Source of the DNA: Cydia pomonella
Lineage: Eukaryota; Arthropoda; Insecta; Lepidoptera; Tortricidae
Reading direction: 5' to 3'
NCBI RefSeq assembly: GCF_033807575.1
Contig: NC_084710.1
Coordinates: 18,518,357-18,582,356 of the forward strand
DNA length: 64,000 bases
Of this stretch, positions 33,266-43,256 are shown piece by piece; position 1 is the stretch's first letter, and every line of letters starts with the position of its first letter. The position numbers and the translations under genes were made by a program. The notes below the pieces were generated by a model. The model saw only the letters and a program-made list of their open reading frames with translations, was not told the origin of the DNA and ran no database searches.

Positions 33266-34270
33266 ACTTGTACCAATGATGTTAGCTTTTGGGGTATGGC
33301 GAAGACCAATAAATGTTGGTAAAAAGGTTAAGAAACATACAAACAAACTGCGACCCTACCGACAGTAATACTCAATTTTACCAAATTCATATTTCTAACA
33401 TAATAATAGTCTACGTACCAGTGAAGCACCATTCAATGCAAATAGTACTAAAAGAAATATAGTCATTAGGGATTATGTTCATTGTGAGGAGATTAAATTC
33501 CACTCGGAGCGAATGTAGGTCACCTCGCGAATCATAAAATGGATATTCAAACAACGGATATAACTTTGAGAATACCGGCAAAATTCTAAAGGTGAAATAT
33601 TAGGTATGATAGTTACCAGTCAACAATATATCATCTTCTCAGTTCGTGAAAAATATATGAAATAACAGCTATTTAGCAGGTCACGCATTCCATTTTCATA
33701 AATAAAAAGAAACTTGATTCGTTGTTATAAGTGAGTGTTGACATCTCTCATCTATCGTGAAGGATTAACCTTTATAATCAATAAACCATTATTCTCTTAT
33801 ACTTACATTAAAACTTCTAATTCCATCTGAAATTTATTATAATCGAAAAACCGGTCACAGATATTTTTTTACTTACTTTTACTACAAACTGCGCACTTTA
33901 AAGGTTCTTGGAGATCGAGCTTAAGAGCCCTTAATCCTTGGAGCGTTCTCCGATTTCACGAAATAACGCTCGATAGATGGCGTTGGCGCTCGGTACGCGA
34001 GCGCCGGCAACGCGACGCGCGTTTCAATGCAGACTAGAATAATCTTGATAGTTTTCAATATAATTTCAAGCAACATTAATTTTAGTGTCATATGATATCA
34101 TATGGGCACTCTTTATTTTATTGTATATGCACAGTAGTTTTTTTTTTATGTACACTACTACTAAGTGTACAGACTACAGAGTGTACTATAACCCTTGCTC
34201 TTAATTCTGTCTCTTTCACACCAATGGAAAATGAAGAAGTTACTAAATGACTGCAGGTATAAATAAAGTA
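33266..34270. other. No recognised feature
   Basis: Includes a GC-rich patch near 33985-34025 (GCGAGCGCCGGCAACGCG) without a gene. Otherwise nothing. Confidence 0.35.
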
Positions 34271-34712
34271 TATTAGTGCGATAGAGAGACAGATAGTTTT
34301 TCGTTGTCGTATCGTAATCGATTGGCATGTTGGCCACACACTTGCTTAGTGCCTAGCCAAAATACCAATCGTTTGCGTATATTAGTGCGATAGAGAGAGA
34401 GTAGTGTTTCGTTGTCGTATCGTAAACGATTGGCATGTTGGCTACGCACCCATGATACCTAGCCAAGAAGCCAATCGATTGCGCATATTAGTGCGATAGA
34501 GAGACAGATAGTGTTTCCTTGTCGTATCGTAAACGTTTGGCATGTTGGCTACGCACCCATGCTGCCCAGCCAAGATGCCAATCGTTTGTGCATATTAGTA
34601 CGAGAGAGAGACAGATAGTGTTTCGTTGTCGTATCGATTGGCATGGTGGCTACGCACCCATGCTGCGTAGTCAAGATGCCAATCGTTTGCGCACATTAGT
34701 GCTATAGAGTTT
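34271..34712 (+). repeat. Tandem array, unit about 107 bp, about 4.2 copies
   Basis: Units begin TATTAGTGCGATAGAGAGAC at 34271, 34380, 34486 and 34593, with a partial one from 34693 (spacing 109, 106, 107, 100). Each unit contains an internal inverted repeat, CGATTGGCATGTTGGCTACG against AGCCAAGATGCCAATCG, so every unit can form its own hairpin. The array touches the left end of the foldback element at 34714. Confidence 0.8.
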
Positions 34713-34713
34713 C

Positions 34714-34757
34714 AGTGTTATTTGAAATCACGTTAGGGTTTGTATTATTATTTTTGA
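34714..34757 (+). repeat. Left outer inverted end of the foldback element
   Basis: AGTGTTATTTGAAATCACGT, then AGGGTTTGTATTATTATTTT. It matches the complement of 41612-41694, except that the right end has about 30-45 extra bases after AGTGTTATTT. Confidence 0.65.
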
Positions 34758-36089
34758 CCCGAATGAAGTCCATCCAGGTTCTTATGATGGAGTCAGGAGT
34801 TGGTCACCAGAACTCCTAATCTACTCATTATAATTCCATCGTGCTTGGGCTCAAAAGATTTGCCCTGACGAACACCATCGATCTAGATGAGGTCCAGGGT
34901 CTCATGACGGAGTCAGGAGTTGGTCACCAGAACTCCCCAGAACTCCTAATCTACTCATCATAACTCCATCGAGTTTGGGCTCAATAGATTTACCCTGATG
35001 AGCACCATCAATCTAGATGAAGTCCAAGGTCTCATGATGGAGTCAGGAGTAGGTCACTAGAACTCCTATCTACTCATTATAATTCCATCGTATTCGAGCT
35101 CAATAGATTTGCCCTGACGAGTACCATCGATCTAAATGAAGTCCAGGGTCTCATGATGGAGTCAGGAGTTGGTCACCAGAACTCCTAATCTACTCATTAT
35201 AATTCCATCGTGTTTGGGCTCAAAAGATTTGCCCTGACGAGTACCATCGATCTAGATGAAGTCCAGGGTCTCATGATGGAGTCAGGAGTTGGTCACCATA
35301 ATTCCTAATCTACTCATCATAACTCCATCGTGTTTGGGCTCAATAGATTTGCCCTCACGAGCACCATCAATCTAGATGATGTTCAGGGTCTCATGATGGA
35401 GTCAGGAGTTGGTCACTAGAACTCCTAATCTACTCATTATAATTCCATCGTGTTTGGGCTCAAAAGATTTGCCCTGACGAGTACCATCGATCTAGATGAA
35501 GTCCAGGGTCTCATGATGGAGTCAGGAGTTGGTCACCATAATTCCTAATCTACTCATCATAACTCCATCGTGTTTGGGCTCAATAGATTTGCCCTCACGA
35601 GCACCATCAATCTAGATGATGTTCAGGGTCTCATGATGGAGTCAGGAGTTGGTCACTAGAACTCCTAATCTACTCATTATAATTCCATCGTGTTTGGGCT
35701 CAAAAGATTTGCCCTGACGAGTACCATCGATGTAGATGAAGTCCAGGGTCTCATGATGGAGTCAGGAGTTGGTCACCATAATTCCTAATCTACTCATCAT
35801 AACTCCATCGTGTTTGGGCTCAATAGATTTGCCCTCACGAGCACCATCAATCTAGATGATGTTCAGGGTCTCATGATGGAGTCAGGAGTTGGTCACTAGA
35901 ACTCCTAATCTACTCATTATAATTCCATCGTGTTTGGGCTCAAAAGATTTGCCCTGACGAGTACCATCGATCTAGATGAAGTCCAGGGTCTCATGATGGA
36001 GTCAGGAGTTAGTCACCAGAACTCGTAATCTATTTATCATAACTCCATCGTGTTTGGGCTCAATAGATTTACTCCGACAAGCACCATCA
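34755..36089 (+). repeat. Left arm: forward 120-bp tandem repeats (about 11 units)
   Basis: Unit landmarks are GATGGAGTCAGGAGTTGGTC, CTCCTAATCTACTCAT, TTTGGGCTCAA, GATTTGCCCTGACGAG and CATCGATCTAGATGAAGTCC. Between 35291 and 36010 two unit types alternate (CACCATAATTCC..CTCACGAGCACC and CACTAGAACTCC..CTGACGAGTACC) three times with almost no differences, giving a 240-bp higher-order period. Confidence 0.9.
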
Positions 36090-36098
36090 AATTACCAT

Positions 36099-36870
36099 TA
36101 TGATGAATAGATTAGGAGTTCTGGTGACCAACTACTGAGTCCATCATGAGACCCTCGACTTAATCTAGATCGATGGTACTCGTCAGGGCAAATCTTTTGA
36201 GCCCAAACACGATGGAGTTATGATGAATAGACTAGGAGTTCTGGTGATCAACTCCTGAGTCCATCATGAGACCCTGGACCTGATCTAGATTGATGGTGCT
36301 CGTCAGGGCAACTCTATTGAGCCCATACACGATGGAGTTATGATGAGTAGATTAGGAGTTCTGGTGACCAACTCCTGACTCCATCATGAGACCCTGGACC
36401 TCATCTAGATCGATGGTGCTCGTCAGGGCAAATCTTTTGAGCCCAAACACGTTGGAATTATAATGAGTAGATTAGGAGTTCTAGTGACCAACTCCTGACT
36501 CCATCATGAGACCCTGGACTTTATCTAGATTGATGATGCTCGTCAGGGCAAATCTATTGAGCCCAAACACGATGAGGTTATGATGAGTAGTTTAGGAGTT
36601 CTGGTGACCAACTCCTGACTCCATCATGAGACCCTGGACCTCATCTAGATCGATGGTGTTCATCAGGGCAAATCTATTGAGCCCAAACACGATGGAGTTA
36701 TGATGAGTAGATTAAGAGTTCTGGTGACCAACTCCTGACTCCATCATGAGACCCTGGACCTCATCTAGATCGATGGTGCTCATCAGGGCAAATCTTTTGA
36801 GCCCAAACACGTTGGAATTATAATGAGTAGATTAGGAGTTCTAGTGACCAACTCCTGACTCCATCATGAG
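36099..36870 (-). repeat. Right arm, part 1: reversed 120-bp repeats
   Basis: Same unit as the left arm but complementary (AGGAGTTCTGGTGACCAACT, CTCCATCATGAGACCCTGGA, CATCTAGATCGATGG). About 6.4 units, interrupted by the LINE at 36871. Confidence 0.9.
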
Positions 36871-37274
36871 TGATAACACAAAGGATACCCCAGGGTAGCA
36901 AGCAGAAAGACGAAGCCACCAAACTTACGGATGACCTGCAAACAGCCCATGTGGTGAAGACTGGAAAACGTATCTCAGTGCGAGGAACTGCGGGCCCACA
37001 AATTACAGCACTTAGGGCGGTCGAGGAGCGAAAGTACCTGCACCTCTGGAACATGCAGTCTGGACCGGATGAAATTCTCGCTTACGTGAAAAGCCTTTGC
37101 GGTGAGATGACTTGCTCAGTTGTAGAGTTGAAGACAAGAGGTGACTACCGTTCTTTTAAAATTGGCGTACCAGTGGCTTGTTTTACTAAATGTCTGTCTC
37201 CGGACGTGTGGCCAGTTAACGCTAGAGTCAAAGAGTGGTTTTTTCGTAGAGCCACAGAAGCGTACCGACAGTAA
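36871..37274 (+). CDS. LINE ORF1 (gag-like), C-terminal part
   Basis: Open from the insertion edge to the TAA at 37272-37274, about 133 codons. Residues RGTAGPQITALRAVEERKYL, then LHLWNMQSGPDEILAYVKSL, and the later DYRSFKIGVP and WPVNARVKEWFFRRA are typical of the C-terminal domain of ORF1 proteins in Jockey/CR1-type LINEs, which coat the element RNA and assist target-primed reverse transcription. The N-terminal half and the start codon are lost with the 5' truncation. It overlaps the ORF2 frame by 134 nt in a different frame. Confidence 0.75.
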
Positions 37275-40188
37275 ATTAAGCCTCGGGAGAGCGGAACAGC
37301 GGAAGTCTAAACCTACCGTTCACGTTGTGTACCAAAATGTCAGAGGGCTGAACACCAAGCTGAGACACTTCCGGCAATCTCTCGCCAGTTGTGAAAATGA
37401 CATAGTTGCCGTCACAGAAAGCTTTTTAACGGATTCTGTGGAAGACGCGGAAGCCGTATATACTAATTGGAAGCTACTTCGTCGGGACCGGGCAACGGGT
37501 TCCCGCGGTGGAGGGGTTCTGCTAGCTTGCAGGCCCGGTGTCACTATGAGAAGACGTCAAGACCTTGAGACATCTACAGGTGAAGATCTGTGGGCAACCG
37601 TTACAACAGAACAATCATCATTTCACATATGTGTTGTGTATATCCATCCGAGAGCCACCGATGAGATGTATATGCAGTGGTTTCATAAAGTGGAGTCTAT
37701 AGTGACGTCTCTAAAGCAAACTATAATTATAGTAGGTGACCTAAACATCAATCCAACATATGCTTCACAAAATGTTCTTAACTACTATGCCTATTTCTTA
37801 GCTGTTTGTGGTCTGACAGAGATGAATGGTGTGCTGAATGCGTATCGTGGTAAACTAGATGTAGTGCTGGTGTCAGAACGTGTTAAAGTGTCCGTCTCTG
37901 AAATTACAGGAAGCGGTCTTGTCCCAAATCGCGACGCGTACCATCCTCCTTTGGATATCTTAATTTCCATTGACCGTACCTGTGAGAAGGCAAGGATTTC
38001 TACTAACCCCAGTAATATTAAATCACAACATGACTATAATTTTGCGAAGGGTAACTACGAGTGTCTTTACGAGTATTTAACCAAAGCGTCCTGGAACGAA
38101 GTGCTTCAAGCACGTGACGTAGACGGGGCTGTTGAGGCATTTTATGGAATCATTTACTCTGCCTTTGACGTTGCGATCCCGAAAAAAGTACGTACAAGTT
38201 CGGTGTGTAGACAATATCCAGTATGGTTTAGTGCAGATATCATCAAAGATTTAAAACGCAAAGCAGATCTGCATAGGGAATGGAAAAAAAGTAAGGACGC
38301 CTCTGTTTATAGTTGTTATTCTACCTTACGTGCAAATATAAAGGACAGAATTTCTTGCGCTTATGATAATTATGTTAGTGGGCTAGAAGCAAGGATAAAT
38401 GGCAATCCTCGTGCATTCTGGCAGCATATAGGCTCCTTAAAGGCAAAAGGCGGCTTTGAAGCTACTGTTCGGCACAATGGGAAGGACCACACTGGTCCAG
38501 AAGCTGCAAACGCCTTTGCTGACTTTTTTGCTAGTGTGTTTCTGTCCGAGGTGCCGCAACTTGACTATAAAGCTGTCAACAACCAAGACCAAAGTCGAAC
38601 AGCTAATTATGTTCATATACCTGCAATTGAGCCGTGCGACGTAGATTCAGCCATCAAAAGACTAAAACCCCGTTGTTCGATGGGTCCTGATAGCATCCCT
38701 GCATACGTGATCAAAGGTTGTAAGGACTGTTTAATTCCTCCCATTTGTCACATTTTTAATCTGTCATTGTCCATTGGACGGTATCCTGACTGTTGGAAAA
38801 TCACTCGTGTCACTCCAATACCAAAATCCAGCGATGTATCTAATGTTGAGAACTACAGGCCTATTGCTATCCTATCAGTTTTAGCTAAACTATTTGAATC
38901 TGTCTTACATACATTGATAGGCTCGCAACTCTCACCCTTTTTATGCAATTCTCAACATGGCTTCAGAGCAAATAGGTCAATTGAATCCAACCTCCTCACG
39001 TTAGTTGACATAATATCCAGACATTTGGATGAGGGTCAGCAGGTTGATGTCCTCTATCTAGACTTTAAAAAGGCGTTCGATCGCGTTGACAACGACGTTC
39101 TGCTACACAAATTATGCCGTATTGGTTTCTCGCCTACACTCCTTAAGTTCTTTGCAAGTTACTTATGTGATAGGAAGCAATTTGTCAAACACGGAAGTTT
39201 CGTGTCTAAGGAATATCCAACGCGTTCGGGTGTTAGCCAGGGGTCGATCTTAGGTCCACTGTTATTTGGCATTATGATCAACGATCTTGAGGAAACAGTC
39301 GAGCATGCCAAGTGTCTACTCTACGCGGACGACCTGAAACTAATACTTGAAATAAAAAATATGACCGACTGTAAGAAGTTACAGGACGACATCGATTCTG
39401 TTCGTCAGTGGAGTACAACTAATAAGCTGCACTTCAATGTATCCAAGTGTTCTGTCATGACATTTAGTCGAGCAAAAAATCCGACACATGCTGACTACAA
39501 ACTTGGGTCCAAGAGTATCTCTCGAGTCGTAACAGTCAAGGACTTAGGAGTTATCTTTGATAATCACCTGACTTTTCATGACCATATAAAAAAGTTAGCT
39601 GCTGAGTGCTTTAAAAGGCTCGGATTTGTTATCAGGAGTTCACGTGACTTCCGAAATCCAAGCGTAATTAGGCTCCTGTATACATCACTGGTTCGTAGCA
39701 AACTCGAGTCTGCGGCAGTCGTTTGGAACCCTCATGAGAGTACTTATGCACTGCTTCTGGAGAGAGTACAAAAAGCATTTTTAAGGTGCCTGTATAAAAA
39801 ACTGCATGGGTACTATCCCTATCTATACCCTACTAAGTTCTTGCTTGGATCACTTGGCTTCAACTCTCTGGAAGTAAGGCGTAATTACAAGTTTTTGACA
39901 CATATGTGTAGCATATTGAGGGGAAAAAGTGACTGTCCCGACTTGGTGTCAAGACTTGTAAGACTTTCGGTACCGTTCGTGCCAAAGAACCAGCTCAGGC
40001 CGCGGTGCTCTAGTCTTTTAGCCGTTCCTCTTGCGCGTACAGTTTCGTGCAGAAACTCTCCAATTCTTCGAGCCCTCAGGACAATTAACGCGTTCTTGTC
40101 ATCAGCCCCTGACTGCGATGTGTTTGCTAGCAGATGGGTAAATGTATGTCGTGAATGTTTGAAATACTGTGAGATGATGGATGAATGA
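37141..40188 (+). CDS. LINE ORF2: endonuclease and reverse transcriptase
   Basis: About 1015 codons open. The APE-type endonuclease begins near residue 58: QNVRGL (65-70), TESFL with its Glu near 93, GGGVLLACR (123-131), VGDLNIN with Asp200, LDVVLVS (239-245), and a YHPP His at 268 in place of the usual SDH. RT motifs: NYRPIAILSVLAKLFE (571-586), SQHGFRANRS (604-613), YLDFKKAFDRVD with Asp641, SGVSQGSILGPLLF (696-709), YADD (728-731). All catalytic residues are present, so the protein could be active. The frame has no ATG before the endonuclease (first Met near residue 135) and overlaps ORF1, so translation would need frameshifting or reinitiation at a non-ATG codon. Stop TGA at 40186-40188. 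Confidence 0.9.
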   Translation: MTTVLLKLAYQWLVLLNVCLRTCGQLTLESKSGFFVEPQKRTDSKLSLGRAEQRKSKPTVHVVYQNVRGLNTKLRHFRQSLASCENDIVAVTESFLTDSVEDAEAVYTNWKLLRRDRATGSRGGGVLLACRPGVTMRRRQDLETSTGEDLWATVTTEQSSFHICVVYIHPRATDEMYMQWFHKVESIVTSLKQTIIIVGDLNINPTYASQNVLNYYAYFLAVCGLTEMNGVLNAYRGKLDVVLVSERVKVSVSEITGSGLVPNRDAYHPPLDILISIDRTCEKARISTNPSNIKSQHDYNFAKGNYECLYEYLTKASWNEVLQARDVDGAVEAFYGIIYSAFDVAIPKKVRTSSVCRQYPVWFSADIIKDLKRKADLHREWKKSKDASVYSCYSTLRANIKDRISCAYDNYVSGLEARINGNPRAFWQHIGSLKAKGGFEATVRHNGKDHTGPEAANAFADFFASVFLSEVPQLDYKAVNNQDQSRTANYVHIPAIEPCDVDSAIKRLKPRCSMGPDSIPAYVIKGCKDCLIPPICHIFNLSLSIGRYPDCWKITRVTPIPKSSDVSNVENYRPIAILSVLAKLFESVLHTLIGSQLSPFLCNSQHGFRANRSIESNLLTLVDIISRHLDEGQQVDVLYLDFKKAFDRVDNDVLLHKLCRIGFSPTLLKFFASYLCDRKQFVKHGSFVSKEYPTRSGVSQGSILGPLLFGIMINDLEETVEHAKCLLYADDLKLILEIKNMTDCKKLQDDIDSVRQWSTTNKLHFNVSKCSVMTFSRAKNPTHADYKLGSKSISRVVTVKDLGVIFDNHLTFHDHIKKLAAECFKRLGFVIRSSRDFRNPSVIRLLYTSLVRSKLESAAVVWNPHESTYALLLERVQKAFLRCLYKKLHGYYPYLYPTKFLLGSLGFNSLEVRRNYKFLTHMCSILRGKSDCPDLVSRLVRLSVPFVPKNQLRPRCSSLLAVPLARTVSCRNSPILRALRTINAFLSSAPDCDVFASRWVNVCRECLKYCEMMDE

Positions 40189-40393
40189 TTTGTTTTCTAT
40201 TGTTTATTGTATTGTTTGACATGAAATTGTATAATTGCATATTTTAAACCACTTGACATATTTTTAATTTATAATATTTGCATGACTTAATTGTAGTTCA
40301 ATAATTATGTACTATTTTGCATGTATACATTTGCCAGCGCTTTGGTGCGAACTGTAATGCTGTGTAAATATATCGTAATAATAATAAATAATA
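40189..40393 (+). repeat. LINE 3' UTR and (TAA)n-like tail
   Basis: AT-rich 3' UTR ending AATATATCGTAATAATAATA, a trinucleotide-type tail and not a pure poly(A), then the target-site copy ATGAG. Confidence 0.75.
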
Positions 40394-41611
40394 ATGAGAC
40401 CCTGGACTTTATCTAGATTGATGATGCTCGTCAGGGCAAATCTATTGAGCCCGAACACGATGAGGTTATGATGAGTAGATTAGGAGTTCTGGTGACCAAC
40501 TCCTGACTCCATCATGAGACCCTAGGCCTCATCTAGATCGATGGTGTTCATCAGGGCAAATCTATTGAGCACAAACACGATGGAGTTATGATGAGTAGAT
40601 TAGGAGTTCTGGTAACCAGCTCCTGACTCCATCATGAGACCCTGGACCTCATCTAGATTGATGGTGCTCGTCAGGGCAACTCTATTGAACCCAAACACGA
40701 TGGAGTTATGATGAGTAGATTAGGAGTTCTGGTGACCAGCTCCTGACTCCATCATGAGACCCTGGACCTCATCTAGATTGAAGGTGCTCGTCAGGGCAAC
40801 TCTATTGAGCCCAAACACGATGGAGTTATGATGAGTAGAGTAGGAGTTCTGGTGACCAACTCCTGACTCCATCATGAGACCCTGGACCTCATCTAGATCG
40901 ATGGTGCTCATCAGGGCAAATCTTTTGAGCCCAAACACGTTGGAATTATAATGAGTAGATTAGTAGTTCTAGTGACCAACTCCTGACTCCATCATGAGAC
41001 CCTGGACTTTATCTAGATTGATGATGCTCGTCAGGGCAAATCTATTGAGCCCGAACACGATGAGGTTATGATGAGTAGTTTAGGAGATCTGGTGACCAAC
41101 TCCTGACTCCATCATGAGACCCTGGGCCTCATCTAGATTGATGGTGTTCATCAGGGCAAATCTATTGAGCCCAAACACGATGGAGTTATGATGAGTAGAT
41201 TAGGAGTTCTGGTGACCAGCTCCTGACTCCATCATGAGACCCTGGACCTCATCTAGATTGATGGTGCTCGTCAGGGCAACTCTATTGAACCCAAACACGA
41301 TGGAGTTATGATGAGTAGATTAGGAGTTCTGGTGACCAGCTCCTGACTCCATCATGAGACCCTGGACCTCATCTAGATTGAAGGTGCTCATCAGGGCAAC
41401 TCTGTTGAGCCCAAACACGATGGAATTATAATGAGTAGATTAGGAGTTCTAGTGACCAACTCCTGACTCCATCATGAGACCCTGGACCTCATCTAGATCG
41501 ATGGTGTTCGTCAGGGCAAATCTTTTGAGCCCAAACACGATGGGATTATAATTAGTAGATTAGGAGTTCTGGTGACCAACTCCTGACTCCATCATGAGAA
41601 CTTGGACTTCA
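40394..41611 (-). repeat. Right arm, part 2: reversed 120-bp repeats (about 10 units)
   Basis: Continues the array after the LINE. Unit variants recur in the same order every 600 bp: GACTTTATCTAGATTGATGA at 40404 and 41004, GGCCTC units at about 40524 and 41124, GATTGAAGGTGCTC at about 40775 and 41375, TCTTTTGAGC at 40921 and 41521. This gives a pentameric higher-order period. Confidence 0.9.
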
Positions 41612-41694
41612 TCCGGGTCAAAAATAATAATGCAAACCCTAACGTAATTTCAAGTGAAAATGCGTTTTTCAGAAAATCGCAGCCAAATAACACT
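41612..41694 (-). repeat. Right outer inverted end of the foldback element
   Basis: CCGGGTCAAAAATAATAATG, AAACCCTAACGTAATTTC and AAATAACACT are the complement of the left edge, with an extra stretch (41656-41684) missing on the left. Confidence 0.65.
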
Positions 41695-41700
41695 AGACCT

Positions 41701-41845
41701 TACTCATAGTGTTGTGTTCCTGCCGGTGAGTAAGGTTGCCAGAGCTCAACGAGGGGCGGGAGGGGGTTAGGGTCGGCAACGCGCATGTAACTCCTCTGGA
41801 GTTGCAGGCGTACATATGCGGGCCGTATGCTTGTTTGCCACCGAC
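41701..41845 (-). repeat. Dispersed repeat (GGCAAACAAGCATACGG family), minus strand
   Basis: Starts TACTCATAGTGTTGTGTTCC and ends TATGCTTGTTTGCCACCGAC. More complete than the plus-strand copy at 5729-5868. It abuts the foldback element. Confidence 0.65.
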
Positions 41846-42614
41846 TTAGTATTAAAAAAAAGTAACACTGAAAATCCATCAATAAGCGAGTCTGTTAGGC
41901 ATACTGTAAAAAATGAACTTTTATTAAGATTTTCTAATCGCAGTATATAGCACTTCTCGGAACTCCGTAGCTGATTACGATCGCAACGAATGCCTGACAA
42001 TCGAGCACAGGTCCGTCCTCTAAGCGCGCTCCGCGCGGACTGAGAGCGGGGCGTCGCTGCTGCGTGATTTATACGTGTTTTTAAAAAATATAAATTTACG
42101 GCAATGTAGGTCCCATAGTTACGATTTTTTTTTATAGGTTAACATTAAGTTACAGTTTGCTATAATATTATTTTTAAAGCAAAATATGCGTACAATTTGC
42201 GGAAATAAAATATAATAAAACCCTGTTTTCGCCAAAAAAATGAAGAAAACTCGGAAGGTATTTTATCAGTTTTTTCAAATGAATCTTCGATTGTTAATCA
42301 TTCCAGCCCCTCGTACGAGATATGTTGAATCAAATTGTAGTCATTCATGTACCAAATGATTCTTGTTTATAGCAAAATTGAGAACCGAAACGCCACATCT
42401 CACTGCAAATTTTGGAAAAGACTCCCAAAAAACCTCATTAAAATAGAGGTTTAAAAGAGAAAATGAAAATTTGAACTGTTGGAGCCCCTAGTTTAGGAAA
42501 CGATTATTTAAGTACGTTATCAGTTTTTGAATAAATACTAATAGTTACGTCGTAATCTTGAATGAAAAAGGAAGCATTTTACAAAATACCTTCGCTGTAG
42601 GAATAAGGACTCTT
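41846..42614. other. No recognised feature
   Basis: Includes a short GC-rich patch near 42024-42060. No assignment. Confidence 0.35.
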
Positions 42615-42792
42615 AACTCGGAAAACAAACAAAAACTCATGCGCTGTTTTCCCAGAGATAAGACCTAGCTAGACTTTTTCGCCCCGAAAACCTCCATATA
42701 GCAAATTTCATCAGAATCTTTAGAGTCGTTTCCGAGATCCCCGAAATATAGAAATATATATTATATACAGGAATTGCTCGTTTAAAGGTATA
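42615..42792 (-). mobile_element. Helitron-like element, truncated copy
   Basis: Minus strand: starts TATACCTTTAAACGAGCAAT, continues GGATCTCGGAAACGACTCTA, CTATATGGAGGTTTTCGGGG and GTCTTATCTCTGGG, and stops at a GTTTTCCGAG. It is joined head-to-tail to the fuller copy that follows. Confidence 0.5.
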
Positions 42793-43256
42793 GTACCTGG
42801 GCGACCGAGCTTTGCTCGGTTATAACTATTTATTGTAATATGGTGGTGTATATGTGATAATCTTAACTACATTTTTTTTACTAAATGAAACTTGTCTAAA
42901 ACAATAAAAATTAAAAAATTATATATAAACTTGAACATATAAAAAAAAAAAATATTAGTCACCGGGCGAGATTCGAACCCGTAACACTCGTTTAGCAGTC
43001 CGCGTCTTAACCCGCTGGACCAGACAGACAGTGGCCAGCAATACGAAATTAGCGACCATATTCTGCGTCGAAAGAAAAACGCATGAAAATTCGAATACAC
43101 GCGTTTTCCCAAACATAAGACTAATCTAGATAGATTGTATACCCCCAAAAACCCCCATATACCAACTTTCAGCAAAATCGTTAAAGCCGTTTCCGAGATC
43201 ACAGAAATATATATACATATATATATACAAGAATTGCTCGTTTAAAGGTATAAGAT
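42793..43256 (-). mobile_element. Helitron-like element with a tRNA-like core (copy 2)
   Basis: Nearly identical to 7578-8036, including the CCGAGCAAAGCTCGG terminal hairpin, the poly(A/T) tract and the tRNA-like block (42955-43030 with GGGTTCGAATCTC). It inserted next to or into the truncated relative at 42615-42792. Confidence 0.55.

Larger units (their letters stand above)
36871..40393 (+). mobile_element. Near-complete non-LTR retrotransposon inserted in the foldback arm
   Basis: It interrupts a 120-bp unit exactly between CCATCATGAG and ACCCTGG. ATGAG occurs on both sides (36866-36870 and 40394-40398), a target-site duplication of five or more bases. Contents are the C-terminal part of ORF1, complete ORF2, a 3' UTR of about 200 bp and a (TAA)n-like tail. 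The 5' end is truncated within ORF1. No stop or frameshift is seen in ORF2, so this is a young insertion, later than the array. The clade is Jockey superfamily or CR1-like by RT motifs; no RNase H domain is evident. Confidence 0.9.
34714..41694. mobile_element. Giant foldback-type element built of 120-bp tandem repeats
   Basis: The outer edges carry the same single-copy sequence in opposite orientation: AGTGTTATTT, ACGTTAGGGTTTG, ATTATTATTTTTGACCC, then ATGAAGTCCA. Inside, 120-bp units run forward from 34755 to 36089 and backward from 36099 to 41611. The arms meet at a spacer of about 9 bp with no central gene. Long terminal inverted repeats made of tandem subrepeats are the signature of Foldback-type DNA transposons, so I read this as one element of about 3.4 kb before a 3.5-kb LINE landed in it. 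It encodes nothing that could move it. An alternative is an inverted satellite array, but that does not explain the matching unique edges. No target-site duplication could be fixed. Confidence 0.65.

Noticed and set aside
34755..41611. Regular direct repeats that could suggest a CRISPR-like or gene array
   Set aside because: Units are 120 bp with no variable spacers and no flanking protein genes; they are tandem satellite units in inverted arms of a eukaryotic element.
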